A DNA stretch of 64,000 bases from Theristus sp. LFF4_11 (Eukaryota; Nematoda; Chromadorea; Monhysterida; Xyalidae), in NCBI GenBank assembly GCA_030248135.1, contig JASANC010002767.1, positions 39,642 through 103,641 of the forward strand. Reading direction: 5' to 3'. Made by a program: the position numbers and the translations under genes. The notes beneath the pieces are model-generated. The model saw only the letters and a program-made list of their open reading frames with translations, was not told where the DNA came from and searched no databases. Below, piece after piece: positions 34,309-46,924 of this stretch; the stretch's first letter is position 1; each line of letters begins with the position of its first letter.

Positions 34309-37300
34309 ATGGCTGAGCAGGCCTCTGCTGGAGGGGGGTCGATCACAAACGAATTGCTTGCAATGGGAATGTCCGCTGCGTCTGTTTCTTTTAATGAACA
34401 TATTGTTGCGACAGTTTCGAAGTTAGTCTTTCACTCCGGTACTCCTTCAAAATACGGGTCCGCTCAAATTTCATCGCAGCGCGCTGATTGATGGCTCAAA
34501 TGAAAGCCCTCGTTCTGCTGAGTAATCCTGTGTATGGGTTTTTTGAGATTCAAAAATTTGAAGAAGTTATTTGAATTTGAAATTTTAGATAGAGTGGGTC
34601 TGTGGTGAGCTTGTCAAGTGCACTGAATGTTGTATTTATGTGCTTGATGGATATTTATGATGGATACCGTTCACATGATTGCATGAAACAGTCATACGTC
34701 TGAAATTGGTGCCCACGGGTTACGGTAGCGGCAGTTTTGGGTCTTGACACGAAGTTGCAGAAAACCACTTTGTTTCTTGGGAATAACAGTTGAAACCTTT
34801 TAGAAACATGCAGTATTTATAACAGAATGTCAAAAACCGGATTCCAAGGATTACGGTAACTCTGCAGTGGGTCTCGACACGATTTTTTAAAAACGTCCTT
34901 TTATTGCCAAGATAAGCTACTAGAATGTTGGATGCCGTTCACATGATTGCGTCGGAAGTTTGGTCCCACGGGTTACGGTAGCGGTAGTTTTGGGTCTTGA
35001 CACGAAGTTGCTGAAAACCACTTTGTTTCTTGTGAATAACAGTTGAAACCTTTTAGAAACATGCAGCATTTATAACAGAATGTCAAAAACCGGATTCCAA
35101 GGATTACGGTAACTCTGCCGTGGGTCTCGACACGATTTTTTAAAAACGTCCTTTTATTGCCAAGATAAGCTACTAGAATGATGGATGCCGTTCACATGAT
35201 TGCATGTAACAGTCATATGTCGGAAGTTTGGTCCCACGGGTTACGGTAGCGGTAGTTTTGGGTCTTGACACGAAGTTGCTGAAAACCACTTTGTTTCTTG
35301 TGAATAACAGTTGAAACCTTTTAGAAACATGCAACGGAACTCAGAAAACACTCGGCTGTCCCATTCAGCGACGTTCAGCAAACGGCGGCTACGAAATTGG
35401 CATGTGCTGTATGGCTACTCTCAGGGTGACATCGCTACTTTCCTACATGTACAAACGCAGCTAATGTTACACAACATTTTTGCTTGAGAAGACATTTGTT
35501 TGCGACCCTTCGAGTCACTTGCTGCATTCGTTACCGGGTTTCATTGGCATACTTTTTCATTTTCACGACTGCGATGTCAAAGTTTTCTGTCAACCCACCA
35601 ATCATGTGAACGGTATCCATCATTCTAGTAGCTTTTCTTGGCAATAAAAGGACGTTTTTAAGCAATCGTGTCGAGACCTACTGCAGAGTTACCGTAATCC
35701 TTGAAATCCGGTTTTTGACATTCTGTTATAATGCTGCATGTTTCTAAAAGGTTTCAAGTGTTATTCACAAGAAACAAAGTGGTTTTCTGCAACTTCGTGT
35801 CAAGACCCAAAACTGCCGCTACCGTAACCCGTGGGACCAAACTTCCGACATATGACTGTTTCATGCAATCATGTGAACGGTATCCATCATAAATATCTAT
35901 CAAGCACATAAATACAACATTCAGTGCACTTGACAAGCTCACCACAGACCCACTCTATCTAAAATTTTAAATTCAAATAACTTCTTCAAATTTTTGAATT
36001 TCAAAAAACCCATACACAGGATTACTCAGCAGAACGAGGGCTTTCATTTGAGCCATCAATCAGCGCGTTGCGATGAAATTTGAGCGGACCCGTATTTTGA
36101 AGGAGTACCTTCACTCCTTGGTTTTTATCTTCAACCAAAAGGGCATCTTTATTCTTTATCTAAAAAATTCACCTTATATTTAAACCTTTTCAGCTTAAAA
36201 TTGAGCACTGTAATGGCACTTTCTTTGCAAATTTGCACCTTTTCACGGCTGCTGGGCAATTGGAAATTATCAACAAAACAAAGCTAACCGTGATCTAGCG
36301 GCAGATTTAAAAACAAGAAATTGAAAGAACAAAGCTAATCAAAATCTTCTCCACAAAACAAAATTATTTTAATTCTTACTCGGAACACGCTCGGACGCGA
36401 AACAGCGCGTTCAGTTTTTCAGCTGTGCGGCTTTTCCACACAACACACATCATTCAACATTGCTCAGTCTCTTTCGCACAAAAAGATAATATTAGCGGTT
36501 TTCAGCGCAGTGCCAGTGGTGCCCGGTCCGGCGCCGGCGGCGATTGTTTCGGTCGCGAATTCGCTAGATGCGTTTTCGCTGGCGACATCATTCAATCCGT
36601 TTTTGCTGCTGAACGCGCCGCAGCCAGCGCTGCTGTCGCCCGCCAACAACGCGTACCCGCTGCCGCAGCCTGTCAGCAGTGTTGCGCAATCGGCAGCACT
36701 CACACTGTTCCTGCAACAGCAACAGCTGCAGCACAACGCACTCGCTGCCATGATCACCAATGCACATGCACTCGGCGTTGGCACACTCACTGGCTCTCCA
36801 GTGGCCACCAGCAGCCTCCAGGCGAACGCAGCGCAAATGGCGCTCGCAGGCTACAACGCCGTCGCCGCACAAACTCACCCGAGTGTCTCGAACGTGTCTG
36901 TGCGTCCGGTGATGCCGGATCTGAGCAAGCCACCGCCGTCGTTGGCGTCCTCACAAGCGAGCTCCTCGCAGTCGCCCCCAACAACGCAGACCGTTCGAGC
37001 CGGTTCACCGATGGATTTGGTGATTGACGATGACGCGAACGTTGCTGCGAGCACAGCGCCTCTGCATGTGGGCGTCACCAGGTGCTCTGTCGCTGCTGCG
37101 CCTGCCTCAAACACTGCCGATGCAGCTGCAGCGCTCACGCGGCAAAACAACAAAGTAAAGTGACAGTGGCACCGTTGCCAGTTTGTTGTATGAAGTGATT
37201 TGTGTTGTTTTGTGTCACTGATTTGTGTTTGTTCATCAATCACTGATCTCATAACACTGGTGCAGATCGGCTGGGCTGCGTTTGAACAAAACAAACAAAC

Positions 37301-40300
37301 GACGTGCCTTTTAAAGTATCCTGCATTCTACAACTTTGTCTTACGTTTCCGTTTGGTTTTGTTTGTTTCCCATTATATTTCCTCCCGGCAATATTACAGG
37401 AAACTCAGTCGCAGCTTGACCTCAGCACAGCATCATCGAGTGAGCCAACTTGCAAGCGGCAACCATCCGTGGCGTCGCGCGGCGGCCGTGTCTCGCAACG
37501 TTCGCGTGGCTTTGGTCGCAATTTCTTTGGCCAACCAAATGCCAGCACTGAAAAACAAACGTCGAAGTTCACTGATAGTGTTAGTAAAATGTAAAGGCCT
37601 TGTTGATTTTGTCTGGTTGAATCTTAACTGACGGTTTTTTGTTTTTGTGTGTCAGAAAGACAAACTGCATCGTGTCGCGCGCGCACGCGGCGGCTTAGTC
37701 GAGAAGTCGCCAACCTTGGGCGTGAAGTCGCTGAAAACCGGTGAAGCAACATGCAAGGTGACTTCATTCGGCCCCAGACGGCGTGGCACAACCGACGTCA
37801 TGGGCGCACGGAAATTGTTTCGTGTGAAGCTCGGGTCACCGTTGAAACCGCAGCAACAGTCGCCAAACAAGCTCAGCTCCACGGATAAATCGGATGCAAA
37901 AGTGAGCGCAAGCGGCAGCAACAACCGTGCGCAGACGGTACGGGTTTCTCATTTTTATTACATTCACTTTCGCAACAACATTCAGTGACATGACTGCATC
38001 TAGTCTGATGAATTCAAAAATCATCGCAAAAAAGATAACAATCCATGCTGACAACGTTGTTTGTGTGTTTGAAACATGGCTTTGATGCGTTGATTGGGCA
38101 AAGGCAATGTTTTTCTGTGTTCAAAGAGGCGACAGCGCCGCTGACTCAATTGTAAATAACGTTATGCGTTGCATTCAGAGTCGCGGTCGAGCTCATCTGC
38201 ACCAGCAACGTCGTGCGCTGGCTGCTCCATCTGATGCAACGGCGAGCGCAACGAGCAGAACGAAAACAGCAGCAGCAACAACGCACACGCCACCACGGAC
38301 ACCACGCTCGTTGCATCAATCGCCAACTCTGCGCAAGAGTTACACACAGCCGAATTTACAGCAGCAACGCACCGCTGCACCGGCGCGCGCAGCCACTGCG
38401 CAGCAGAGTGCGTATTCTGGTGCACCGCGACATTGTTTGGGCGCTCAGCCACTGCACACTGCCTCACCGGCGTCATCAGCGTTCGATTTGAGCTCGCCTC
38501 GTACGGTTTTTTGTCGTCTTTCTCTTTACAAAAATGAAACCGGTGTTTTTCTCCCAAAATTGTTATTGGCTTCTTTTATCTTCACATGACAGATTATCTT
38601 TTTATGTTGATATGTCCACGAGTACAGTTGCCTGTTATTTTGCTGAGAGTCAGGGCGTTTTTGCATGTAGGCTGCAGTGGGCGTGCCATTGTTCACATTT
38701 GTTTCTGCTGTGCAGCTGACAGCGACAAGCGCAAGCTGCCTGTGGCGTATGGCGGCGTTGTGTCGCGCAGTGCCACCGATGCAGCGCCACTGGCCACCGC
38801 AGACAGTCGCAGTCGCAGTGCGTCCGTGGTCGTGCGAGCACGCAGCAACACGCAACGCCTCACAACTGCTGCTGGGAGTGCGCTGGAGGACGTGAGCGCC
38901 AGTGAACGCGGCCACGACGACACCAGCAGTGACTCCGCCTGGGTCAGTGCCAGATGCGACGCAGTGATTTGGTTTGCCCTGTTGGATCCTTCACGTCCAA
39001 GCATTGGTTGCATAATTTATGCCGAGTCGAAACACTGCATTTTGAATCCGTTCCCTCCGGGTTTTTTTTCTCGAGAACATTCCTCTTGGTAGGAGGGGAA
39101 CGTCCACTGCAAACGAATGGTGTCAGGGAAGGATGGACCGATCACTTAAAAAATGCCCGGTTGAACTAAAATTTCCATAAAAAAGTGCGATCGTATCGCA
39201 GCGTTCGTTGCAGACGGATGTGGACGAGCATGAGAACGCAGTTTGCCGCGACCAGATCGACTTTGACACGGTCGGTGGCTCGGATGTGAGCGAGACTGAC
39301 GATGAGTTGTTGCGTGGCCCGCAGGCGTTGGCAGAGTCGGACCGATGGCTGCAGCATGTCCCTGCCAGACTCTATTACGTCCGCGTAAGTGAAAATCACA
39401 CTTGTGCTGCTGTCAATTTTTTGGGTGCTGCGACTGATTGCGGTTGCAGACGCAGGAGAGAAACTAGTTTCAATCTTTATGTGGCAATTTAAAAAACTAG
39501 TCCAATAAAAGATATGAACATTTTAAGTTTAATTGCTCGTTCGTTCACGCTTATTTTGATCGATGATTTTTAACAAAGCAGTGCATCAGTATTTGCACCG
39601 TGCATTCGCGACCGAAGCAACGCGTGTTTGTTCGAGTGCAGCATTTTATTTCATTCCGTTTGTGTGTTTTGCTACAGCGCGAGTGCGAGCACCATGGCAC
39701 GGAGAAGCTGCGTTCGTTGCATCGCAAGTTTGCACGGCTCACCAAATCGCTGCGTGGCGCACGTGCAGCGCAGCCTGGCCCCTTGCGACCGGCGACTAAA
39801 CCAAACTACCAGCCGTGTCTTTGCGGTCTGTGCAAGTTCGCAAATGTGCAAAACGTCCGCTCAGTGGTTTGTAGGCTTTTCCAGTCTACCCAAATGTGGC
39901 TTCATTTCAGGTGGGCGACACGACTCTGACTCTGAAGACGATGAAAACAAAGCAGAACGCAAGCAACGCAAGAAACAGGAGCGCCGCAGAAAGAGGGCGC
40001 ACATGAAGAAGAAAGCTGCCAGCAAGAAGGCAGCAGACGTTGCGGCGACGGCGACGGCAAAGCGCGCCACCGTTGTTGATGAAAGCGCGCAGCCGATTTC
40101 GTCCGACGACGACGAAACGGCTAAAATGGACAATGAGAAAACTGCGCAAACATCCACCAAGAACGCTGAGGCGAGTGCGACAAGCAGCGAAAGCTCCAGC
40201 GACGAAAATTCTGGGTCTGATGGTGAACGGGAATTGCAAGGCAACAAGAACAGCCGATTCTCGCAGTCGCTGAAAGAGATGCAACGCAAGCGCTCGCATC

Positions 40301-43300
40301 CGGCGCGTCTGCACGATGAGTTGTGGTTCAATGAGCCGCAGCAGCTGAACGACGGACCACTCTGTCGGTGCTCGTGGAACGCACGCCGCTCGGGCGTCAG
40401 ACACGACTTGTACGCTGGCGAACACGTCAGTGAGCTGCTCGCGATTCGCAAACAAATCGCTTCGCGCATTTAGTGTCTCCATTCATTGTTTGTGTGTATC
40501 TTTTTAGTTAAGCCGAGTAAATCGCCAGGTTTTACGGAATGTTTGAGCTGTTGTGTTTGTCGCGACAGACTGTTCATTACAATGCTGCAGCGCATCGCAC
40601 CGTGCGATCCATCGTCAAACAACCGCTCTCGACTGTACCACTACCGAATGACGATCATGCCGTTTCGCAACATCACGGTCAGCATTCTGCAGTGGCCAAT
40701 CTTGATGATGACGACCGCTTCATATGTCTGTATGGTCATTCTTGTTTCAGTCGCCCGTTCGAACGTCGATCCGCCACGACAAGCACGACTATTATTTCGA
40801 CGGCTACTCACTGTTCACGCACGAGCCCATACCGGAGAAGGTGGGCGCTGTTTTGTTGTTGGTGATCACAGACCACAATTTGAATGAAGCAAACGATGTG
40901 CGCTGTTGTTGAATCAGATGCCGCCGTGTGGGCTCACCCGGTGGAACATTCACTACTCGGTGCACGTCGTCAAGGAAGACCCTCCGGAGGTATCAGGCTG
41001 TCGTGTAAAATATTTTTGCGTTCAAAAGTTCAAAAGTGTTCAAAAGTGTTATTAACGTTCAAAATTTGAAACTGTGTACATTTCCATGATATTTGCGCAG
41101 GTGTTTACGGTCGGTGACTTGGATGCTTTCTTGTCCTACCTCTGTTATGATCTGCTTGAACTGTATGACGTGAAGCTGCGACCGAAAACGACGGACGCTC
41201 ATGAGCAGGCGGATGGGTGCCCGTTCGTGCACGTGTTGCCGCGGTTCACACGCGCTCTCGACGGTCAAATGATTGTTCAATTTTTTCGGATTTCTTTTGA
41301 ATGTTTTGTTGGTCGTTTGATTTTTCATGTTCATCCAATTATTGTTTTGGAGTTTCGCAGCCGGTCATCTATGTAATGAAAGAAGCAGCTTTATGCTTGC
41401 TTCGTGTTGACGTTTTTTATTTCACCATTTCAGAGGGCGGCAAGGAGATCCTACCAATGTCTGCTGTGATGGCGCATATGATACGTCAACACAAAGAGCT
41501 CTTGTCTGACGAGTTCTTGCAGCATGCGCTACACACGGCCACTGAGGAAGAGTGGCACGAAGTGGTGAACCAGCTGAAGGGACAGCTCGTGGTCAATCCG
41601 AGCAAGGTTGGCTGAACGCTTGATTGTGCTCAGCGGATTGTTGGTGTTTTCATTTTTCATAATTTTCTGTGTGCAGCGTCCATGCACGATTCGATTGGAT
41701 GGCTTGAATCGAAGCGGAGGCCAGCCAAGGATCGTTCATTTCGGCATGCGCCCCTCGACGCTCACCTACAGTGGACATCCAGAGTCGGTTGCTGCACAAA
41801 TTCTCATAAATTTTAAATTTGTGTTGTATTTTTTGCGCACGTTTTCACCAGCCGTTTCGGCCATGAATTACGTAACACGTGAAATCGAAATTCGCAGATA
41901 CCAACGTGCGTGGAAGCAATATGTGAAGCTGAAACATCTGCTGATGGTGAAACCGAAGCTGACGGTCGAAGACAAACAACGACTGAATGACAAGCTGGAA
42001 AGGGTGCACGAATTGAAGGCACATGCGTACGTGTGGAAACGCAAGCAGCTTCTGTTTTCAACTAACCTGCATTCTCTTATTCAGGCGCGCTGGTTGGTCG
42101 TGTGATGTGATGCAGGCCAATCAGTGTGCTTGGTCTGAAAGTAGAACTTTAGTGAACGACACTGCATTTCATTCAGTGGTCTGCGTCGCGATGTCACTGC
42201 CAGTGTGCCAGCAGCTGGCTTCATGCGTACTGGCATATACCCCGACATGGTGCAGGTAGATCACGCAATTGCACTGTCTACTGATCTGCTCTGTTTTGCC
42301 TTTTCATTGTGCTGCGCAGTGTTGTTCAGTTTGTGATTGCACGTTGCACGCACATCGATTGCAGCACCTGGTGATGTTGCTCGCGTTGGTTGGTCACGTT
42401 CGCTTTCACTGGTCGCTGAAAACACTCGAGCGCCACTGTCTCCAGTATGAGTTTCGTAATCGGGCGTTGTTGGAGGTTGGTGATTCGGTGGTTGGTGCGG
42501 TGTGCTGCACATCTGCTACTGGTATTTCACATCAATGTGTGATGCCAGGAGTATTAGCGATTTTCAAAAGCTAGCTGCCCTGTGCACTGCAGCTGGCGCT
42601 GACTCATCCGTCGTACCGGGCGCAGCACGGCATCAACCCGGACCACGTGCGCAACGCTCTCAGCAACTGCGGCATTCGAATGCCCGTCTACGGACAGCGC
42701 CGATTGGAGCGCGCCGTCACCAGGAAACGAGGTGAACGTCAATCCTTCAACCCTCCAGTTCTCCTGTCCTTCTTGGGTCGTTCATCATAAAATTTGTGTT
42801 TTTTTTTCTAATTAGGTATCACGGCGCTGATCGACATCATGTCGCGCATGGGTTCTAAACACGTCAAGGTTTCCTTGGTCGCCAACAACGAGCGACTCGA
42901 ATACCTCGGCGACGCCGTCATCGAATTCCTCACAACGTTCGTTGGTTTTATCATACACTCCGGCAATTTTGGCAGGTTTTTTCTTTGGAAAACAGCAACT
43001 TTCTTTGTTCGTGTCAGCGTTCATCTGTTCTTCATGTTTCCCGATTTGGACGAAGGCGGCCTAGCGACGTATCGATCGGCGCTCGTGCAGAATCGGCATC
43101 TGGGCGCGGTCGCCATGGTAACGTGATTCGTTTTCAAGTCACAATTATTATTTTTTCCATGCTGTCGTTCAATGTACAGGGTGGGCCAAAAAAAGGTTCC
43201 ATTTTCAAACCGTTGTCACTGGCTGGTGTTTCAATATTATGAGCTGAAATTTTCAGCATTGATAAAACATGTGATGCCATTTTTCTGACAAAATTTTTAT

Positions 43301-46300
43301 CCAATTTGGTGAAGTAGATTCAGTTTTACAGCACAATGTTTAAAAATTCCCAAATTTTCAAAAAAACGGATTTTTAACCAAGAATTTCACAACGAATCAT
43401 TGCTCATAGACATCCAAATCATCATCAAGGTTCTCGTCCGCAGCGGCTGGATTGAATTTCACGCGAAACTGGCGAGTCACTGCAGAAAAACTTTCAGATT
43501 GCTCCCACCAGATAGCACACCAGACCCGTTGTTCTGCTGTCCACTTAACGATGACGAAACTGCAGAAAACTGAAACTGAAACACTGTTTTTATTCAAACC
43601 GCAGAAAAACTTTTCAAAAGAAACAAATTAACAGACAGAGTAACACAGAAAACAAAAAAGTCAACTGAACAATTCTTTCTGTCGCAGTCGCATGGCTGCT
43701 GACTCGAGTCCGTTGTGCAGCATCAGAGATTCGCTCGAGCTGCTCAAATGCAATTCAAGTGTGAGACCTTTCCACTCTGAGCGCATGATTTGAACTATCA
43801 ATACCCCGGGTATCCAAAAAGACCCATTTGTCACCTTCGCAACAGTTTCAAAATTGGATCACGCATCTTGATACTAATTTTTTTCTTGCACTCATTTCAG
43901 TCAATTTGTTGATTTTTCGAACTTTTTTAGAAAATCTGCCACAGTGAGCGCCAGGAATTATATATCGGGAAAAAAATTTTGTCAGTAAAATGGCATCACA
44001 TGTTTTATCAGTGCTGAAAATTTCAGTTCATAATATTAAAACACCAGCCAGTGACAGCAGTTTGAAAATGGAACCTTTTTTTGGCCCACCCTGTGCTTGT
44101 GTTGTGGCGTGCTGCCAGCGGTTGTGTGCGTTGCAGCGGCTGCAGCTGCCTGCGTACCTGCTGTACGCGCACGGGCCTGACCTGTGCCACTCGGCCGACC
44201 TGCGTCACGCGCTCGCGAACGCGTTCGAGGCGTTGCTCGGCGCACTGTTCCTCGACGCGGGCGTGCACACCGCGCAGCAGTTCCTCGCGCGCTCCTTCTT
44301 CGACCCGACGCAGCATCCGCAGCGGTATCACGTCTGGATGAATCTGTCGCCACATCCGTTGCAGGTTTCCGGTTGCAAGGTTGTTCTTGATTGACAGCTA
44401 TTCGCGCGAACCTCATCAGCTCATTAGCCTGAAGGGCGTCGTTTCAGCAGTGCACCGAATGTCCAATATTTCATCGATTTGTAACCCACTGTTTCATTCA
44501 GGCGAAATGCAACTGCCAATTTCTGTTTCTGTTGCAGCAACAAGAGCCGAACGGTGACCGCCATTGGGTGGAGAAAGTGCCGATTCTGCAGAAACTGCTC
44601 GCGTTTGAGCAGCGAACCGGCATTCGCTATCGGCACATTCGGCTGCTCGCAAAGGCGATGACGCGCCGCAATGTTGGCTTCAATTTTCTCACATAGTACG
44701 CCACGTTTACGTTGATTCGAATTCTGAGTAAAAAGGCAGTTTCTAGATTGAGACGATGGATTGAGTAATGAGTGAAACTCTGAAAGTGCGTTCGGTTGCA
44801 CGTGACCGCTTGCTTTGTCTTTTCAGCGGTCACAATCAGCGGCTGGAGTTCTTGGGTGATTCGGTGCTGCAGTTGATCGCTTCGGAGTATTTGTACAAAC
44901 ATTTCCCCGACCACCACGAGGGTCATCTGTCGGTCAGCCCGTGTACCTTTGTTTGCCTTTTTGTTCCCGTTTGTTCATTGTGCTGCACATTTGCACAAAT
45001 GCAGCTGTTGCGGAGTTCGCTTGTCAACAACAAAACGCAGTCGGTCGTGTGCGACGACCTGGGCCTGGCGCACTTCCAGATCATGCCGCCCGCGATGCAC
45101 AAACACAAACTGCCGGAGCTGCGCACCAAGGACAAGGCCGATCTGGTCGAGTGTAAGTGTGCCTGTGTGCGCGCTTTGGCCTTGCACGTTTTTTTGATCA
45201 GCGTTCTAGTTTATGTTTGCAGCACTGATTGGCTCGCTGTTCGTCGATTCCGGCCTCGAGCCGTGCAAGGTGCTGTGCAAAGTGTGCTTCTTTCCGCGTC
45301 TCAAGGTATGCTGCTTGGCATGGCGTAGCATCACCACAGGATATGCCCCACAATATGTGTTCTCTGTTGACAACTGTTTCTGACTGCTGTCCATCTATGG
45401 TTCGCAGTACTTTATCGTGTCGCAACGTTGGAACGACGCCAAATCACAGCTGCAACAGTGCTGCCTCACCCTGCGTCGTTTCGACGGCGGCGAGCCAGAC
45501 ATTCCGCACTACAAGGTGATCGCTGTCGAGGGCCCAACGAACACGCGCACCTACACGGTCGCCGTTTACTTCCGTCGGCATCGACTCGCAACTGGTCCGT
45601 CTGGGCGGGCTGTTTCGCTAGCGCAGTGTGCTGCTGCATGCCGTCTGCTTTGTCTCTGCTTGTACATGCGCAGACAAGCGGTGACAGTTAGTCCGCGCAT
45701 GCTGATTGGCTGCATCGAGCTGCACAATAAGACTACATGAGCGCAATCCAGCAGTCAGCATGTTTTGCCACGATTTCGAGTTCGACCGTGGGTTTACGGC
45801 GGTGCCAGCCAGCTGCCTAGTGTATGTGCAATGCAGTGTATATTGCGACTGCCATCACGTGTGCCAGCTGGCGTGCCACGTTTCTCAGGTCGTGCGTGCA
45901 GTGTGCAGCAGGCGGAGATGCACGCGGCCGAGCGAGCGCTCGTCAACTACGCGCACAAGTTTCCGCACCTGCAACGTCAGCAGCAGTTCATACGGCGGCG
46001 ATTCGGTGCGTCGGCCGTGGCGAGACTGCTGCCGATCAGAACAGGCCGTCGACGGGGCGTGCGACGCCAGCGGCAGCAGCGACTGCGTGCACAGCAGCAA
46101 CAGTCGCCGAGTCGCTCGAGGCATCCGCTCGGCCAGTCGCCTTGTGGCGCTCAGCCGGGCGCACGCTCGAGCACGCTCGCCGAACGCAGTCGCATCATCG
46201 GTTGGTACTCTGCAATGCAAACTGCTGGGTGCATGCTTCATTTATAGGTCGCTACGGAAAGCTTTCCGATTTTTCTCAACATGACTGGTTTTGAACAAAA

Positions 46301-46569
46301 CCTGGCATTTTTTTCACTTGGATGTCTGTACACTACTTGGGTTCAAATCGATTTACGTCACATAGTTCGGCCAATCAGCTGCCGTTTGGACGAGTGCACT
46401 ATTGCGTGTGTGTGCAGGCAAATATGCGTCGTGGCGTGCGTCCAAGACGGCAACTGGCAGCATGTCGCCACAGAAACGAGCGCAGCTCTCACCAAGAACA
46501 CGATTCATGCTGACGCAGTCACCGCGGTGCAAGCGAGCCGCACCCGCCCCGATATCTCAGTATCACTGA
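34309..46569 (+). CDS. DROSHA: Drosha, nuclear RNase III of microRNA processing (about 1783 aa, 29 exons)
   Basis: Cleaves primary microRNA hairpins in the nucleus with its partner Pasha/DGCR8. Exons: 34309-34421, 36506-37154, 37400-37579, 37656-37937, 38179-38500, 38716-38942, 39214-39384, 39678-39825, 39911-40425, 40591-40677, 40751-40840, 40918-40989, 41101-41263, 41434-41606, 41677-41783, 41898-42026, 42177-42255, 42365-42475, 42593-42731, 42816-42936, 43018-43117, 44137-44364, 44538-44695, 44827-44932, 45005-45152, 45223-45305, 45408-45594, 45889-46200, 46418-46569. Residues 1-840 are Ala/Gln/Ser-rich and then acidic-basic low complexity. The central domain starts at ELWFNEP...DGPLCRCS. 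RNase IIIa has [15 protein letters not shown] (~1277) and [13 protein letters not shown]; IIIb has [14 protein letters not shown] (~1458) and [14 protein letters not shown], with all metal-binding acids kept. The dsRBD is at ~1570-1660, then an unusual Arg/Gln-rich tail. The family is usually 1,100-1,400 residues. Weakest points: the 39825 donor and the membership of the first seven exons. Confidence 0.93.
34430..36117. mobile_element. Foldback transposon with ~370-bp inverted repeats in Drosha intron 1
   Basis: The element is 34438-36109 (1672 bp), starting GGTACTCCTTCAAAATACGG, with the inverse at the right end. The arms match for roughly 370 bp with few differences. The 8-bp duplication TTCACTCC is perfect at 34430-34437 and 36110-36117. 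The insertion is only 8 bp inside the intron, just after the donor at 34422. No transposase is encoded. An 8-bp duplication is compatible with hAT; the GG...CC ends are not diagnostic. Confidence 0.85.
34719..35330. repeat. Tandem ~255-270-bp repeats inside the foldback element
   Basis: The marker TTACGGTAGCGG recurs at about 34719, 34973 and 35241. Each copy is followed by GTTTTGGGTCTTGACACGAA, a CCTTTTAGAAACATGCA block and, in the first two, a GTCCTTTTATTGCCAAGATA block. A further copy is inverted near 35820 as part of the right arm. Confidence 0.8.
43177..44093. mobile_element. Mariner-like MITE in a Drosha intron
   Basis: Inverted ends begin CAGGGTGGGCCAAAAAAAGG and extend about 115 bp inward with mismatches (the AACATGTGATGCCATTTT block is present in both arms). 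TA precedes the left end at 43175-43176, but the right flank reads TG, so the TA duplication is not intact. The interior is non-coding. It lies in the intron 43118-44136, between the two halves of the RNase IIIa domain. Confidence 0.7.
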
Positions 46570-46924
46570 CTCTGAGCAGTGATTTTTTTGTTACTGCTAA
46601 TTTGCGGTTCATTGTTATTCTTCAGTTTGAACAGTTTGCCACATTTGATTACAGATTTTCATTCAGCCGGTGTATTTGCGGTGCAGATTTTATTTGTTTT
46701 GTTATCTTTGTTACGTTGTCATCTACGGAATAAACTCGTTTTGCGCGAACTTATTGTGGTTGCCAATGTTGGATTTCAAAGAATTCTGGGCTAACATGCT
46801 CCCAGCACCGTTGGGTGTTGTTGTGCTTTAGAGTCGATGATCCTGACGAGTCTCAGTTCATTCTTGGTTAATTCCATTCATTTCTTAGTTTCAGTCGTTC
46901 AGTTTACGTGATTAACCAAAAGCA
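46570..46924 (+). other. Drosha-RBM42 intergenic gap (355 bp)
   Basis: Holds the Drosha 3' UTR with AATAAA at 46729-46734, about 190 bp before the RBM42 start codon. No other feature is seen. Confidence 0.5.
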
